A stretch of 64,000 nucleotides of DNA. Origin: Diphasiastrum complanatum (taxonomy: Eukaryota; Streptophyta; Lycopodiopsida; Lycopodiales; Lycopodiaceae). The notes below the pieces were generated by a model. That model was given only the letters and a program-made list of their open reading frames with translations. It did not search any database and was not told the origin of the DNA. Shown one piece after another: positions 63,535 through 64,000 of this stretch; the stretch's first letter is position 1; each line of letters begins with the position of its first letter. The stretch lies in the NCBI GenBank assembly GCA_029204225.1, contig CM055097.1, forward strand, positions 58,830,143 through 58,894,142, given 5' to 3'. Made by a program: the position numbers and the translations under genes.

Positions 63535-64000
63535 CTGATGGGGCAAGGGAGATGAAAGAACGTGAACGTAGAAAAGAGCAGGAATATTGCAGAACAACTC
63601 TTCCATTACAGTTAGTTGCTAGATGAAAAAATAGTCTAATAGAAAGTTTATCAATGTTGTGATTGACTTGTTTGCAGGAACCGGTAACATGGCACGAGAG
63701 GCCAGAAAGGCAGGAAGACCTTGTGCGTGCATTGAGTCAGACCAAGGCATGCACGATGTTTTTCTATAGGAGCTTGACAACTATGCAAGCTAGCTCCTTC
63801 CAGCATTTCCAAGATGGGTTTGCTTAGTGTTCGAATCAGTATAGGACCTTTTTTTTCTTCTTGTTTGCTCTCCATGTTCTCTAAAATTAAAGCCTCTTCC
63901 TGAATTTTTGTAGAAAACATATTCTTTTAGTGAGCAAACCTCACATCTCAAGCATATATTGATCCGCATTTCTACAATATCTCCGTTTATATGATTGCAC
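63535..64000 (-). repeat. putative 5' LTR of the second copia family, running off the window
   Basis: Lies directly upstream of the primer-binding site in minus orientation. No matching LTR is present in the window, so its extent is unknown. No gene is seen. Confidence 0.5.

Overview
This window is eukaryotic, from a land plant with a large, repeat-rich genome. One ordinary host gene can be reconstructed: a plant-type spermidine synthase on the minus strand with nine coding exons between 40736 and 3865. Its exons join into an uninterrupted 371-codon protein, but the gene spans about 36.9 kb because its introns are packed with transposable elements. Introns of 9 and 13 kb, long (GA)n/(CT)n tracts and a Penelope-like element suggest a fern or other seed-free vascular plant, or a gymnosperm. 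The species cannot be fixed from the sequence.

Layout. 1-1690: a copia relic at the left edge. 3865-3942: last exon. Intron 8 holds a nearly full-length copia element (6921-12946) in antisense orientation, and (CT)45 abuts its splice donor. Exon 8 is at 13226-13379. Intron 7 (a GC-AG intron) holds a copia scrap and a perfect hairpin. Exons 7 and 6 are at 15643-15838 and 16723-16794. Intron 5 has Ty3/gypsy scraps, a dispersed repeat and a MITE-like insertion. Exon 5 is at 23143-23215. Intron 4 (13.1 kb) carries a hAT transposon (23521-30016) flanked head-to-tail by two short derivatives with the same ends, two gypsy remnants in opposite orientation and GC-palindrome repeats. Exons 4 and 3 are at 36314-36418 and 36566-36688. 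Intron 2 has a LINE-like tail and a complete 404-bp TRIM whose LTRs each contain a tRNA-like sequence. Exons 2 and 1 are at 39420-39496 and 40499-40736.

Beyond the gene, 41.2-44 kb is mostly unassigned. 44877-48430 is a Penelope-like retroelement between long direct repeats, ending at (TC)71. 49.9-52.85 kb is a decayed transposase gene, probably MULE-like. 53.2-64 kb is a pile of minus-strand copia elements, two of which contain internal duplications. One 760-bp stretch there looks identical to part of the copia element inside the spermidine synthase gene, including its frameshift.

The most unusual points are the TRIM with tRNA-like LTRs, the MITE-hAT-MITE array, a small ORF family found in the hAT element and again 5 kb away, and the spermidine synthase gene architecture. 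All calls come from reading the sequence; no search or folding program was run.
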